The notes beneath the pieces were generated by a model. It was not told where the DNA came from and did no database searches. It was given only the letters and a program-made list of their open reading frames with translations. Below are positions 1 to 11,155 of a stretch of 64,000 nucleotides of DNA, piece after piece. The stretch's first letter is position 1. The number at the start of each line of letters is the position of its first letter. The translations under genes and the position numbers were made by a program. This stretch comes from Micromonospora wenchangensis (GTDB taxonomy: Bacteria > Actinomycetota > Actinomycetes > Mycobacteriales > Micromonosporaceae): contig NZ_MZMV01000009.1 of assembly GCF_002210435.1 (NCBI RefSeq), positions 1-64,000 of the forward strand, given 5' to 3'.

Positions 1-127
1 CGGTGGCGGCGGCGAGCACGACGCCGGCACCGGCGGCGAGGCAGCACGCCGCGCCGGCCGCGACCAGGACGGTGGCCGGCGCGGGCCGGGCGCGGTGCCG
101 GCGGATCGTGAAGCCGGGCCGGGTCAC
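1..127 (-). CDS. Truncated N-terminus of a membrane-anchored protein, probably a class F-type sortase
   Basis: Only the first 42 codons lie in the window; the gene runs off the left edge. It starts with GTG at 127, which overlaps the TGA of the DUF4397 gene by 4 bases (GTGA), so the two are translationally coupled. The visible peptide begins MTRPGFTIRRHRARPA, a basic cytoplasmic head, followed by a hydrophobic Ala/Val/Gly-rich segment at about residues 18-41 that looks like a signal anchor. No catalytic residue is visible. The sortase call is an inference: class F sortases of actinomycetes have this N-terminal layout and often sit directly after a DUF4397 surface protein. Any other single-pass exported protein would fit the visible part equally well. 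Confidence 0.5.
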   Translation of the reverse strand, partial: MTRPGFTIRRHRARPAPATVLVAAGAACCLAAGAGVVLAAAT

Positions 128-987
128 CAGACCGGTCGCCGCCGACGCCGCACCAGCACTGTCGTGCCCACCACCACGGCCCCCGCGAGCACCCCGCCGG
201 CCATCACCGGGTACGCCCCGAGCCCGCCCGTGGCCAGCCCGCCGGCCCCGGCCGGCACCCCGCCCGCCGGTGCGGTCCCGCCACCCCGGGCGTCCTCGCG
301 CAGCTCGACGGTCAACCCGCCCCGCTTGCCGTCGAGCACCAGCAGCGAGTAGACCCGTCCTCCGGTGAGGGTCACCTCGGCGTCGGTGCCCGGCCCGCCG
401 CCGCCACCGAGGCGCAGCCGCCAGCGTCCCGGCTCGACCTGCCGGTAGTCGGTGGTGGTGGCGAACCGGACGGCGTCGGCGATGGTCGGTCCGTCCTCGG
501 CGGCCACGTCGACCACCGGGGCCCGTACGGACGCCTGGACGACCCGTACCTTCGCCCGGCCGGCCGCCGGGGCGCTGAGGTCGTCGGCGAGCACCCGCAG
601 GCCGAGGTCGGCGTAACGGCCCACCCCGGCCACCGTGTACGCCTCACCCGCGCGCAGGGCCACCTCGGTGGTGAGCACCGGTGGCTCGCTGGCCGGGGCG
701 CCGGCCTGCCGCATCGCCACCGCGTACCGGCCGACGGGCAGCGGCAGGTAACGGGAGACGACGCCGTACCCGACGGCGGGGAAGACCTGCGGTGCCGCCG
801 CGCCCGGGGCGGAGAGGTAGACGTCCACGGCCGGGGTGTCGGGGGAGAGGTGGGCGAGCCGGACGTAGCCGACGTCGCCGGCCGCCGCCCCGGCCGGCGG
901 GCCGCCGACGGTGGCCAGTGCGGTGCCGAGCAGGAGGGTGCCGGCGGCGGCGAGCAGCCGGCGCGGCGCGGGACGGAGCTGGGGCAT
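124..987 (-). CDS. DUF4397 domain cell-surface protein with C-terminal membrane anchor
   Basis: The product is a 287-residue exported protein. I chose the ATG at 987 because GGAGG stands 6 nt upstream and a signal peptide follows at once (hydrophobic stretch LLAAAGTLLLGTALA, ending near PPAGAAAG). An upstream in-frame start at 1050 would add residues with no signal-peptide character. The body (about residues 35-230), beginning VGYVRLAHLSPDTPAVDVYL, is the DUF4397 beta-sandwich repeat, of unknown function. The C-terminus has a Gly/Ala-rich linker, a transmembrane helix (about 255-278) and a VRRRRRPVW tail. This resembles a cell-wall sorting or anchoring tail, although no canonical LPXTG is present. 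The downstream coupled gene is probably a sortase, so this protein is a plausible wall-anchored substrate. Confidence 0.8.
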   Translation of the reverse strand: MPQLRPAPRRLLAAAGTLLLGTALATVGGPPAGAAAGDVGYVRLAHLSPDTPAVDVYLSAPGAAAPQVFPAVGYGVVSRYLPLPVGRYAVAMRQAGAPASEPPVLTTEVALRAGEAYTVAGVGRYADLGLRVLADDLSAPAAGRAKVRVVQASVRAPVVDVAAEDGPTIADAVRFATTTDYRQVEPGRWRLRLGGGGGPGTDAEVTLTGGRVYSLLVLDGKRGGLTVELREDARGGGTAPAGGVPAGAGGLATGGLGAYPVMAGGVLAGAVVVGTTVLVRRRRRPVW

Positions 988-1123
988 CTCGCCTCCGGAG
1001 GTGGTGTCGGTGCCGACCCCCAGCGTCCCGTGGGCGGGACCCGATCGCAAGTTGGTCGATCGCCGTGTCCCCGTCGTTTGCGATCAGCGTGGTGCGGTCC
1101 GGCGGCCCGTCCCCGCGATCCGG

Positions 1124-1129
1124 TACGGT
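1124..1129 (+). promoter_or_regulatory. -10 hexamer TACGGT of a leaderless promoter
   Basis: TACGGT fits the actinobacterial TANNNT -10 consensus and ends 6 nt before the GTG at 1136. No Shine-Dalgarno sequence is present. Transcription would start at or next to the start codon. Confidence 0.5.
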
Positions 1130-1135
1130 CCGTTC

Positions 1136-1630
1136 GTGATCAACGTTCGACGGGCCGTGGTCGCCGACGCCGGTGAGATCGTTCGCCTGCGTGGGGTGAT
1201 GCTGGCCGACATCGACCAGATGGCCCCCGCGCCGGGGCCCTGGCAGCAGGCGGCCCGGGAGGTGCTGCACCGGCGGCTGGCCGAGCCGGCCGACCTGATG
1301 GCGGTCTTCGTCGTCGACGACCCCGACCGGCCGGGCGTCCTGGCGGCCTGCGCGACCGGGACCATCGAGCAGCGCCTCGGCGGCCCCGGCAACCCCGACG
1401 GCCTGACCGGCTACGTGTTCAACGTGGTCACCGAGCCGGTGCACCGTCGGCGCGGCTACTCCCGGGCCTGCCTGGAGGCGCTGCTCGACTGGTACCGGCA
1501 GCGCGGGGTCGGCAAGATCGACCTGCGGGCCTCGCCCCAGGGGGAACCGCTCTACCGGTCGCTGGGGTTCGTGCCCACCGTCGGGCCGACGCTGCGGCTG
1601 AGCCTGGCCGTCGCGCACCGGAGGAACTGA
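1136..1630 (+). CDS. GNAT-family N-acetyltransferase
   Basis: The 164-residue protein is a single GNAT domain, expected to transfer an acetyl group from acetyl-CoA to an amine; the substrate cannot be read from the sequence. Motif A is visible as VFNVVTEPVHRRRGYSRACL, with RRRGYS as the Q/RxxGxG/A pyrophosphate loop, and motif B as LYRSLGFVP near the C-terminus. I chose the GTG at 1136 because the conserved N-terminal strand (INVRRAVVADAGEIVRLRG) begins there and a -10 hexamer sits just upstream. The longer in-frame extension to 911 is Arg/Pro-rich antisense-type sequence. A second GNAT gene follows after 3 bases, so the two probably form one transcript. Confidence 0.85.
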   Translation: MINVRRAVVADAGEIVRLRGVMLADIDQMAPAPGPWQQAAREVLHRRLAEPADLMAVFVVDDPDRPGVLAACATGTIEQRLGGPGNPDGLTGYVFNVVTEPVHRRRGYSRACLEALLDWYRQRGVGKIDLRASPQGEPLYRSLGFVPTVGPTLRLSLAVAHRRN

Positions 1631-1633
1631 GCG

Positions 1634-2182
1634 ATGTTCGCGCTGCCGTTGACCGAGGACGCCGAGCTGCGTCCGCTCTCACCGTGGCAGGCCGAGGAGT
1701 TCCTGGCCCACCTGGACCGGGCCCGGGAACACATCGCCCCGTGGGTGGGGGCGTCCTTCGTGGCCACCGACCTGGAGTCGGCCCGCCGGGTGCTGCGTCG
1801 TTCCGCTGACAAGTGGGCCGACGACGCCGGGGGCATCTGGGGGATCTGGCTCGACGGCGTCCTCGTCGGCGGGGTGCTGTTCGTGTCGTTCAGCACCGCG
1901 ACCGGGGTGGCCGAGGCCGGCTGCTGGCTGGAACCGGCAGCCGAGGGCCGGGGGCTGGTCACCCGGGCGGCGACCCGGATCGTGGACTGGGCGATCCGGG
2001 AACGCGGCATCCACCGGGTCGAGTGGCGGACCAGCGTCGGCAACGTCCGCAGCATCGCGGTGGCCCGGCGGCTCGGCATGCGGCACGAGGGCACCCTGCG
2101 TCAGGTCGCCCCGGGGCCGGCGGGCCGGGTCGACATGGAGGTGTGGGCGGTGCTGGCCGACGAGTGGCGGGCCGCCCGCTGA
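1634..2182 (+). CDS. GNAT acetyltransferase, RimJ/RimL type
   Basis: The 182-residue protein has the RimL/RimJ (Acetyltransf_3) layout: an N-terminal LRPLSPWQAEEFLAHLDR strand-helix, a central GGVLFVSFSTATGVAEAGCW strand pair, the acyl-CoA loop AEGRGLVTRAA, and the C-terminal VGNVRSIAVARRLGMRHEG motif typical of this subfamily. Members acetylate ribosomal protein N-termini, other proteins or small amines; the target here is unknown. The ATG at 1634 is preceded by GGAGGA inside the end of the previous GNAT gene, so the pair is likely cotranscribed. Two adjacent, divergent GNAT families suggest separate substrates rather than a recent duplication. Confidence 0.85.
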   Translation: MFALPLTEDAELRPLSPWQAEEFLAHLDRAREHIAPWVGASFVATDLESARRVLRRSADKWADDAGGIWGIWLDGVLVGGVLFVSFSTATGVAEAGCWLEPAAEGRGLVTRAATRIVDWAIRERGIHRVEWRTSVGNVRSIAVARRLGMRHEGTLRQVAPGPAGRVDMEVWAVLADEWRAAR

Positions 2183-2202
2183 CCACGGCGGGCCGCCCGC
2201 CG

Positions 2203-2234
2203 GGCGGGACGGGCCTCGCGGCTGCCGTCCCGCC
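2203..2234. terminator. GC hairpin between convergent genes
   Basis: GGCGGGACGG (2203-2212) pairs with CCGTCCCGCC (2225-2234) across a 12-nt loop. It lies between the converging GNAT and reductase genes and probably ends both transcripts. There is no T-tract, which is common in high-GC actinomycetes. Confidence 0.55.
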
Positions 2235-2252
2235 GGCGCGATGGGTCGTCGG

Positions 2253-2945
2253 TCAGGCGTCGGCGTAGCGGCGGGCGGCGGCCAGGGCGTCCCGCAGCCG
2301 CTGCGCGTCGGTCGGCAGGCCCGGCTGCTCGTAGCCCGCCGCCGGGTCGGCCGTGTAGAAGACGCCGTACGCGGCGGTGTCCCGCTGGAACCGCCAGCCC
2401 TCGGCGAGCGGCCCCACGTCGACCGTGTCGTACCCGACGGAGTCGATGAACGCGGTGACCTCGGCCTTTGCCGCGGCGTCGTCCCCGGCGACGGGCAGCG
2501 AGGTGCGGTCGGCGGCCCCCGCCGGACGGGCCAGGGCGAGCAGGTGCTTGAAGTAGATGTTGTTGAAGGCCTTGACCACCCGCGACTCCGGCAGGTGCCG
2601 CTGGAGCAGCTCGCTGGTGGTGGTCGACTCGTCGTCCAGCTCCGGGATGCTGCCGTCGCGCTCCGGGTAGTAGTTGTTGGTGTCGATGACGGTCTTGCCG
2701 GCGAGCGGCGCGGCCGGCACGTCCCGGTAGGCCCGTAGCGGGATGGTGACCACCACCAGGTCACCCGCTGCCGCCGCCTCGTCCGGGGTGGCCGCCCGGG
2801 CCCGTATGCCCAGCTCGTCGACCAGGTCCTTGAGCGTCTCCGGACCGCGCGAGTTACTGAGCACCACGTCGTGGCCGGCGGTGACCGCCAGCCGGGCCAG
2901 GGTGCTGCCGATGTTGCCGCTGCCGATGAGTCCCACAGTTGTCAT
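2253..2945 (-). CDS. NADPH-dependent F420 reductase-like NAD(P)-binding oxidoreductase
   Basis: The 230-residue protein starts at the ATG at 2945, where the Rossmann motif begins immediately (MTTVGLIGSGNIGSTLARLA, GxGxxG). The upstream in-frame extension to 3116 has no domain character. NSRGPETL after the second strand suggests recognition of the NADP 2'-phosphate, and IPLRAYRDVP and DTNNYYPERDG match the F420-dependent NADP oxidoreductase family (F420_oxidored). That family moves hydride between NADPH and coenzyme F420, or is a related dinucleotide reductase of unknown substrate. The motif VKAFNNIY is shared with the YdjN/NpdG-like branch. It is a cytoplasmic single gene converging on the GNAT pair. 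The family is clear; F420 as the actual partner is an inference. Confidence 0.75.
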   Translation of the reverse strand: MTTVGLIGSGNIGSTLARLAVTAGHDVVLSNSRGPETLKDLVDELGIRARAATPDEAAAAGDLVVVTIPLRAYRDVPAAPLAGKTVIDTNNYYPERDGSIPELDDESTTTSELLQRHLPESRVVKAFNNIYFKHLLALARPAGAADRTSLPVAGDDAAAKAEVTAFIDSVGYDTVDVGPLAEGWRFQRDTAAYGVFYTADPAAGYEQPGLPTDAQRLRDALAAARRYADA

Positions 2946-3171
2946 GCCGGTGACCAACCGGCCCGGTCGGGTGCGTATTCCCGACCTGATCGACGGGTTA
3001 TGCGGTGGATGTCGACCGTCCAGGTCGGCCGGACGGGTCGGCCGCGCGTCGGGGACGTCGCGTGCCGGTGAACCCCTAGTCACCCCTGTTGCCCATCGAT
3101 AATCTTCCCTAAACATATGATCGAGTGATATCTATCTCCCACCACCACTTCCCCACCCCCAGGAGTGCGAC

Positions 3172-3975
3172 GTGCGGAGATCCCGACTCGTGACCCTCGC
3201 CGTGAGTCTCGCGGCGTCCATCGGCGTGACCCTCGGCGCGGCGGTGCCCGTCCAGGCCGCCCCCACCGACCGGTACGTGGCCCTCGGCGACTCGTACGCC
3301 TCCGGTGTCGGCGCCGGCAGCTACACCTCCGAGAGCGGCTCCTGTCAGCGCAGCACCAACGCGTACCCGGCGCTGTACAACACCAACATCAAGCCCGCCT
3401 CGTACAAGTCGGTGGCCTGCTCCGGCGCGACCACCTCCGACGTGGTCAACAACCAGCTCTCCGCACTGACCTCGACCACCACCCTGGTCAGCGTCACCAT
3501 CGGCGGCAACGACGTCGGGTTCACCACGATCATGTCGACCTGCGTGCTCCAGGGGGAGACCCAGTGTGTCGCGGCCGTGCAGGCCGCCGAGGACAAGGCC
3601 CGCGCGGAACTGCCCGCCAAGCTCGCCACCGTCTACAACGGGATCAAGTCCCGCGCCCCGTCGGCCCGGGTGGTGGTCGTCGGCTACCCGGTCTTCTACC
3701 AGCTCGGCACGGTCTGCGTGGGGCTCAGCGCGAACTCCCGCGCGAAGATCAACGAAGGCATCAACCTGATCGACGACATCACCCGCACCGCCGCCACCTC
3801 GGCCGGCTTCACGTTCGCCGACGTACGGTCCATCTTCGTCGGTCACCAGCTGTGCAGCTACGGCGAGAAGTGGCTGCACGCGTTGAACTTCACCAACCTC
3901 GGCGTCTCGTACCACCCGACGGCAGCCGGCCAGTCCGGCGGCTACTACCCGGTCTTCCGCACCGCCGCCGGCTGA
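3172..3975 (+). CDS. Secreted SGNH/GDSL hydrolase (lipase/esterase-like)
   Basis: The 267-residue protein has a Sec signal peptide (positive head MRRSR, hydrophobic core, cleavage near VQAAPTD, about residue 30) and one SGNH hydrolase domain. Block I is VALGDSYASG, with nucleophile Ser about 41. Block II/III residues are seen in SGATTSD and VTIGGNDVGF, and block V in SYHPTAAGQ near the C-terminus, supplying the catalytic His. Cysteines at CQRS, VACSG, MSTC, TQC, TVC and HQLC probably form disulfides, as in Streptomyces secreted lipases of this family. It hydrolyses an ester; the substrate is unknown. The GTG at 3172 follows AGGAG at 3161-3165. The region just upstream (about 3090-3145) is unusually AT-rich and probably holds the promoter. 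Confidence 0.88.
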   Translation: MRRSRLVTLAVSLAASIGVTLGAAVPVQAAPTDRYVALGDSYASGVGAGSYTSESGSCQRSTNAYPALYNTNIKPASYKSVACSGATTSDVVNNQLSALTSTTTLVSVTIGGNDVGFTTIMSTCVLQGETQCVAAVQAAEDKARAELPAKLATVYNGIKSRAPSARVVVVGYPVFYQLGTVCVGLSANSRAKINEGINLIDDITRTAATSAGFTFADVRSIFVGHQLCSYGEKWLHALNFTNLGVSYHPTAAGQSGGYYPVFRTAAG

Positions 3976-4586
3976 CCCGAACCGCGTCCCGCCGGCTCCA
4001 CCGTGACCGCGTCGCCCCGCCCGGGTCGGCGCGGTCACGGTCGTCGGCTCGGGTCTGCGGCGGCCGGTCCGGCCGGGTCGGGACGGCGGGCGCCGGCGCG
4101 GGCCGGATCTCGGTCTGGCCGGGTCGGGACGGCGGGCACCGGCGCGGGCCGGATCTCGGTCTGGCCGGGCACCGGTCGGTCCGCAGGTGTCCCTGCCCCG
4201 GCCGGCTTCCGGGCACGGGTCGGCCGGCTCTCGGGCGTGGTTGGCCGGCTTCCGGGGATCACGTGGCGTGTCGTCACCGGGGCCCAGCGGCGCTGCTCGG
4301 CGTGGGTCGGGGTCCGCGGTCGGCTCGGCCCGGTTTCCTGCCCGGGGGAGTGGGGTGTCGTCCTGTCCGGGCGGGGTGACCCGTTGGTGTCGTCAGATCG
4401 AAAGGGCGCGAGGAGACCCTTGTGGGGGCGGAGCGGTCCGCGTCGTGGACGGCACCCGGCCGGCGGGGGGCGAGCCGGCGACGGGGGCTCGGCCGGCGGT
4501 CGGCCCGAACCGTCCGGGTCGGACCGGCGGGCGGCCCCGGAACGGGACCGACCCGGACGGTGCGACCCGGAAGGAGGGACGGGCCT
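3976..4586. other. 611-bp non-coding gap between convergent genes
   Basis: Open frames here are low-complexity Arg/Gly/Pro runs on both strands, with no start signals or family motifs, so I call no gene. The gap holds a 46-bp tandem duplication (4071-4162) and many short variations on GGCCGGxxTCGGG. It may be a decayed or expanding repeat region between the hydrolase and peroxidase genes. Confidence 0.6.
4071..4162 (+). repeat. Two tandem copies of a 46-bp unit
   Basis: Copy 1 (4071-4116) and copy 2 (4117-4162) differ at one base (G versus A at unit position 22). Each begins GGCCGGGTCGGGACGGCGGG and ends CCGGATCTCGGTCT. The first seven bases of a third copy follow. Confidence 0.9.
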
Positions 4587-5075
4587 TCAGGCGGGGAGGA
4601 CCTTCTCGACGGCGGCGCGCAGCTCGGCCGAGTCCGGCGTGACCGTCGGCGCGAACCGGGCGGCGACCGTGCCGTCCGGGGCGATTAGGAACTTCTCGAA
4701 GTTCCACCGGACGTCCCCGGTGTGCCCCTCGGTGTCGGGAGTGTCGACCAGCGCCGCGTAGAGCGGGTGGCGGGCCGGACCGTTGACGTCGACCTTCTCG
4801 GTCAGCGGAAAGGTGACGCCGTAGTTGACCTGGCAGAACTCGCCGATCTCGGCGGCCGTGCCGGGTTCCTGCCCGGCGAACTGGTTGCACGGTACGCCGA
4901 GCACCACCAGGCCCCGGTCGGCGTACTCGGTGGCCAGCGCCTGGAGGTCGGCGTACTGCGGGGTGAGGCCGCAGCGGGAGGCCACGTTCACCACCAGCAG
5001 CGCCCGGCCCCGGTGGCCGGCCAGGTCGGCCGGGCCGCCGGCCAGGGCGTCGATCTCGATGTCGAAGACGGTCAT
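4587..5075 (-). CDS. Glutathione peroxidase-family thiol peroxidase
   Basis: The 162-residue thioredoxin-fold protein reduces hydroperoxides. It has the full family signature: NVASRCGLT with peroxidatic Cys about 35, LGVPCNQFAGQEPG with the conserved Gln and a second Cys, and WNFEKFLI with the catalytic Trp and Asn. The active residue is Cys, not selenocysteine. Actinomycetes lack glutathione, so thioredoxin or mycothiol-linked reductants are the likely electron donors (family knowledge). The ATG at 5075 gives the usual family length. The gene stands alone, diverging from the chitinase. No OxyR or similar box was recognised. Confidence 0.92.
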   Translation of the reverse strand: MTVFDIEIDALAGGPADLAGHRGRALLVVNVASRCGLTPQYADLQALATEYADRGLVVLGVPCNQFAGQEPGTAAEIGEFCQVNYGVTFPLTEKVDVNGPARHPLYAALVDTPDTEGHTGDVRWNFEKFLIAPDGTVAARFAPTVTPDSAELRAAVEKVLPA

Positions 5076-5161
5076 GCCGCGAGGTTAGCGCCCGGCCCCG
5101 CCGTCCGGCCGGCTGGCCGCCCCGCCGCCCGGTGCTGCTGATGAATCGACGGATGCGCATC

Positions 5162-5191
5162 TTGACGAAGTGATGACGGTGTGAGTAGCGT
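5162..5191 (+). promoter_or_regulatory. Chitinase promoter, TTGACG-18-TAGCGT
   Basis: A -35 TTGACG (5162-5167) and -10 TAGCGT (5186-5191) are separated by 18 nt. They lie 52 bases before the chitinase ATG, leaving a leader that carries an inverted repeat at 5210-5220 and AGGAGG at 5231. Confidence 0.6.
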
Positions 5192-5209
5192 CTCCCCATC
5201 GATCGATTT

Positions 5210-5220
5210 GGAAAGTTTCC
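5210..5220. promoter_or_regulatory. GGAAAGTTTCC inverted repeat, candidate operator
   Basis: GGAAA-G-TTTCC is a perfect 5+1+5 dyad in an AT-rich setting (GATTTGGAAAGTTTCCTAAC), just downstream of the predicted transcription start of the chitinase. Its position suits a repressor site. The regulator is unknown, and it does not resemble the DasR site. Confidence 0.45.
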
Positions 5221-5242
5221 TAACTGTTTGAGGAGGCGCCTC

Positions 5243-6880
<1,638 letters not shown>

Positions 6881-6904
6881 GCCGAGCGCCCGACGCACCA
6901 CCCG

Positions 6905-6935
6905 CGGGGAGGGACCGGCCACCGGTCCCTCCCCG
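6905..6935 (+). terminator. Strong hairpin after the chitinase gene
   Basis: CGGGGAGGGACCGG (6905-6918) pairs perfectly over 14 bp with CCGGTCCCTCCCCG (6922-6935) around a 3-nt loop, 24 bases after the chitinase stop. There is no T-run. Confidence 0.75.
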
Positions 6936-7090
6936 TCCGGCTGTCCGGCCCGGTCGGCGGCGGTCCCGCCTGGCGAAACGCCGACCGGCCGGGCCGGCGC
7001 GGCCGTGACGGGTTGCCACCGGACGGGTGCGGTGTGGCAGACTCGCCGCTCGACATCCGCACCGTCGACATCCGTACCCGGGGAGGACGC

Positions 7091-10083
<2,993 letters not shown>

Positions 10084-10163
10084 CCCCCTGACCCCGCCGG
10101 CGCCGCCCGCGCCTTCCACGCGCACGCGCTCGCGCCGCCCGCGCCTTCCGCGCCTTCCGGTGT

Positions 10164-10219
10164 TGATCAAGAGGTTTGCGTCAGCCTGAAGATCAAACTT
10201 GACGCAAACCTCTTGATCA
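10164..10219. repeat. Perfect 20-bp inverted repeat between convergent genes
   Basis: TGATCAAGAGGTTTGCGTCA (10164-10183) and its exact reverse complement (10200-10219) flank a 16-nt loop. The arms are AT-richer than the surroundings, suggesting a dispersed palindromic element or a bidirectional terminator for the threonine aldolase and nfo genes. Confidence 0.85.
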
Positions 10220-10294
10220 CCGGGGGCGTCGAGCTGCGGGCGTCGAGCCGTCAGAGTGGAGCCGGGGCATCGAGTGGGGGAGGGGGCGGGGGAG

Positions 10295-11155
10295 TCAGGG
10301 GTGCAGGCGGGTGAGGGTGGCTATGTCGGTGGCGTGGCCCTCGTGCTTTTCCGTGGGGGTTTCCACGACGACGGGGATGCCGGCGGTCGCCGGGTGGGCC
10401 ATCAACTCGGCGAAGGCCGGCTCACCGATGTTGCCCTTGCCGATGTTCTCGTGCCGGTCCCGGGTCGAGCCGCACAGGTCCTTGGAGTCGTTGGCGTGGA
10501 TCAGCTTGAGCCGGTCCGCCCCGACCGTGGCGACCAGGGTGTCCAGGGTGGCCGTCATGCCGCCCGCTGCGGCCAGGTCGTGCCCGGCCGCCCAGGCGTG
10601 GCAGGTGTCGAAACAGACGCCCAGCCCCGGATGCCTGTCGACCGCGTCCAGGTAGGGGCCGAGGTGCTCCACCCGGGAGGCCAGTGACCGCCCGCCACCG
10701 GCGCTCGGCTCCACCAGCAGCAGCGGACCGCCGGCGGCCGTGGTCTCGTCGAGCAGCGGCAGCAGCGACTCGCGTACCTGCCGCAGGGCGGTCTCGGCAT
10801 AGCCGGCGTCGACCGCGCTGCCGGCGTGGAACACCACGCCCCGCGCCCCGATCGCCCGCCCCCGGCGCAGCGCGTGCGCCAGCGTCTGCGCCGACTTCTC
10901 CACCGTCGCGGCAGTTGGCGAACCGAGGTTGACCAGCAGCGACGCGTGGATGTAGACCGGTACGCCCCGGGCGGCGCAGCCCTCGGCGAACAGCGCGTCC
11001 TGGGCCGGGTCGCCGGGCGGCAGCGCCCAGCCCCGCGAGTTGGAGACGTAGACCTGCACCACCCGCGAGCCGGTCGCGTCCACGTACGGCAGGGCCGCCC
11101 TGGCCAGCCCACCCGAGGTCGGGGTGTGCGAGCCGACCGGCCGGTGGGCGCTCAC
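10295..11155 (-). CDS. nfo: Endonuclease IV (AP endonuclease, xylose isomerase-like TIM barrel)
   Basis: The 286-residue enzyme cuts the backbone 5' of abasic sites in base-excision repair. Family signatures: RPVGSHTPTSGG at the N-terminus, QVYVSNSRGW, VYIHASLLVNLGSP, LLLVEPSAGGG (metal Glu), GVCFDTCHAWAAGHDL and LIHANDSKDLCGSTRDRHENIGKGNIG, which together provide the three-zinc His/Asp/Glu set. The start is GTG at 11155, overlapping the pknL stop by 4 bases (GTGA), so it is translationally coupled downstream of the kinase. This DNA-repair gene lies 15 kb from the SOS cassette, and no LexA box is seen near it. Confidence 0.93.
   Translation of the reverse strand: MSAHRPVGSHTPTSGGLARAALPYVDATGSRVVQVYVSNSRGWALPPGDPAQDALFAEGCAARGVPVYIHASLLVNLGSPTAATVEKSAQTLAHALRRGRAIGARGVVFHAGSAVDAGYAETALRQVRESLLPLLDETTAAGGPLLLVEPSAGGGRSLASRVEHLGPYLDAVDRHPGLGVCFDTCHAWAAGHDLAAAGGMTATLDTLVATVGADRLKLIHANDSKDLCGSTRDRHENIGKGNIGEPAFAELMAHPATAGIPVVVETPTEKHEGHATDIATLTRLHP

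Noticed and set aside
1043..1085. Inverted repeat GATCGCAA/TTGCGATC between divergent genes at the left end
   Set aside because: Arms are only 8 bp with a 27-bp spacer, which is too weak to separate from chance in GC-rich DNA.
5150..5242. DasR operator upstream of the chitinase
   Set aside because: No sequence close to the TGGTCTAGACCA-type site is present.
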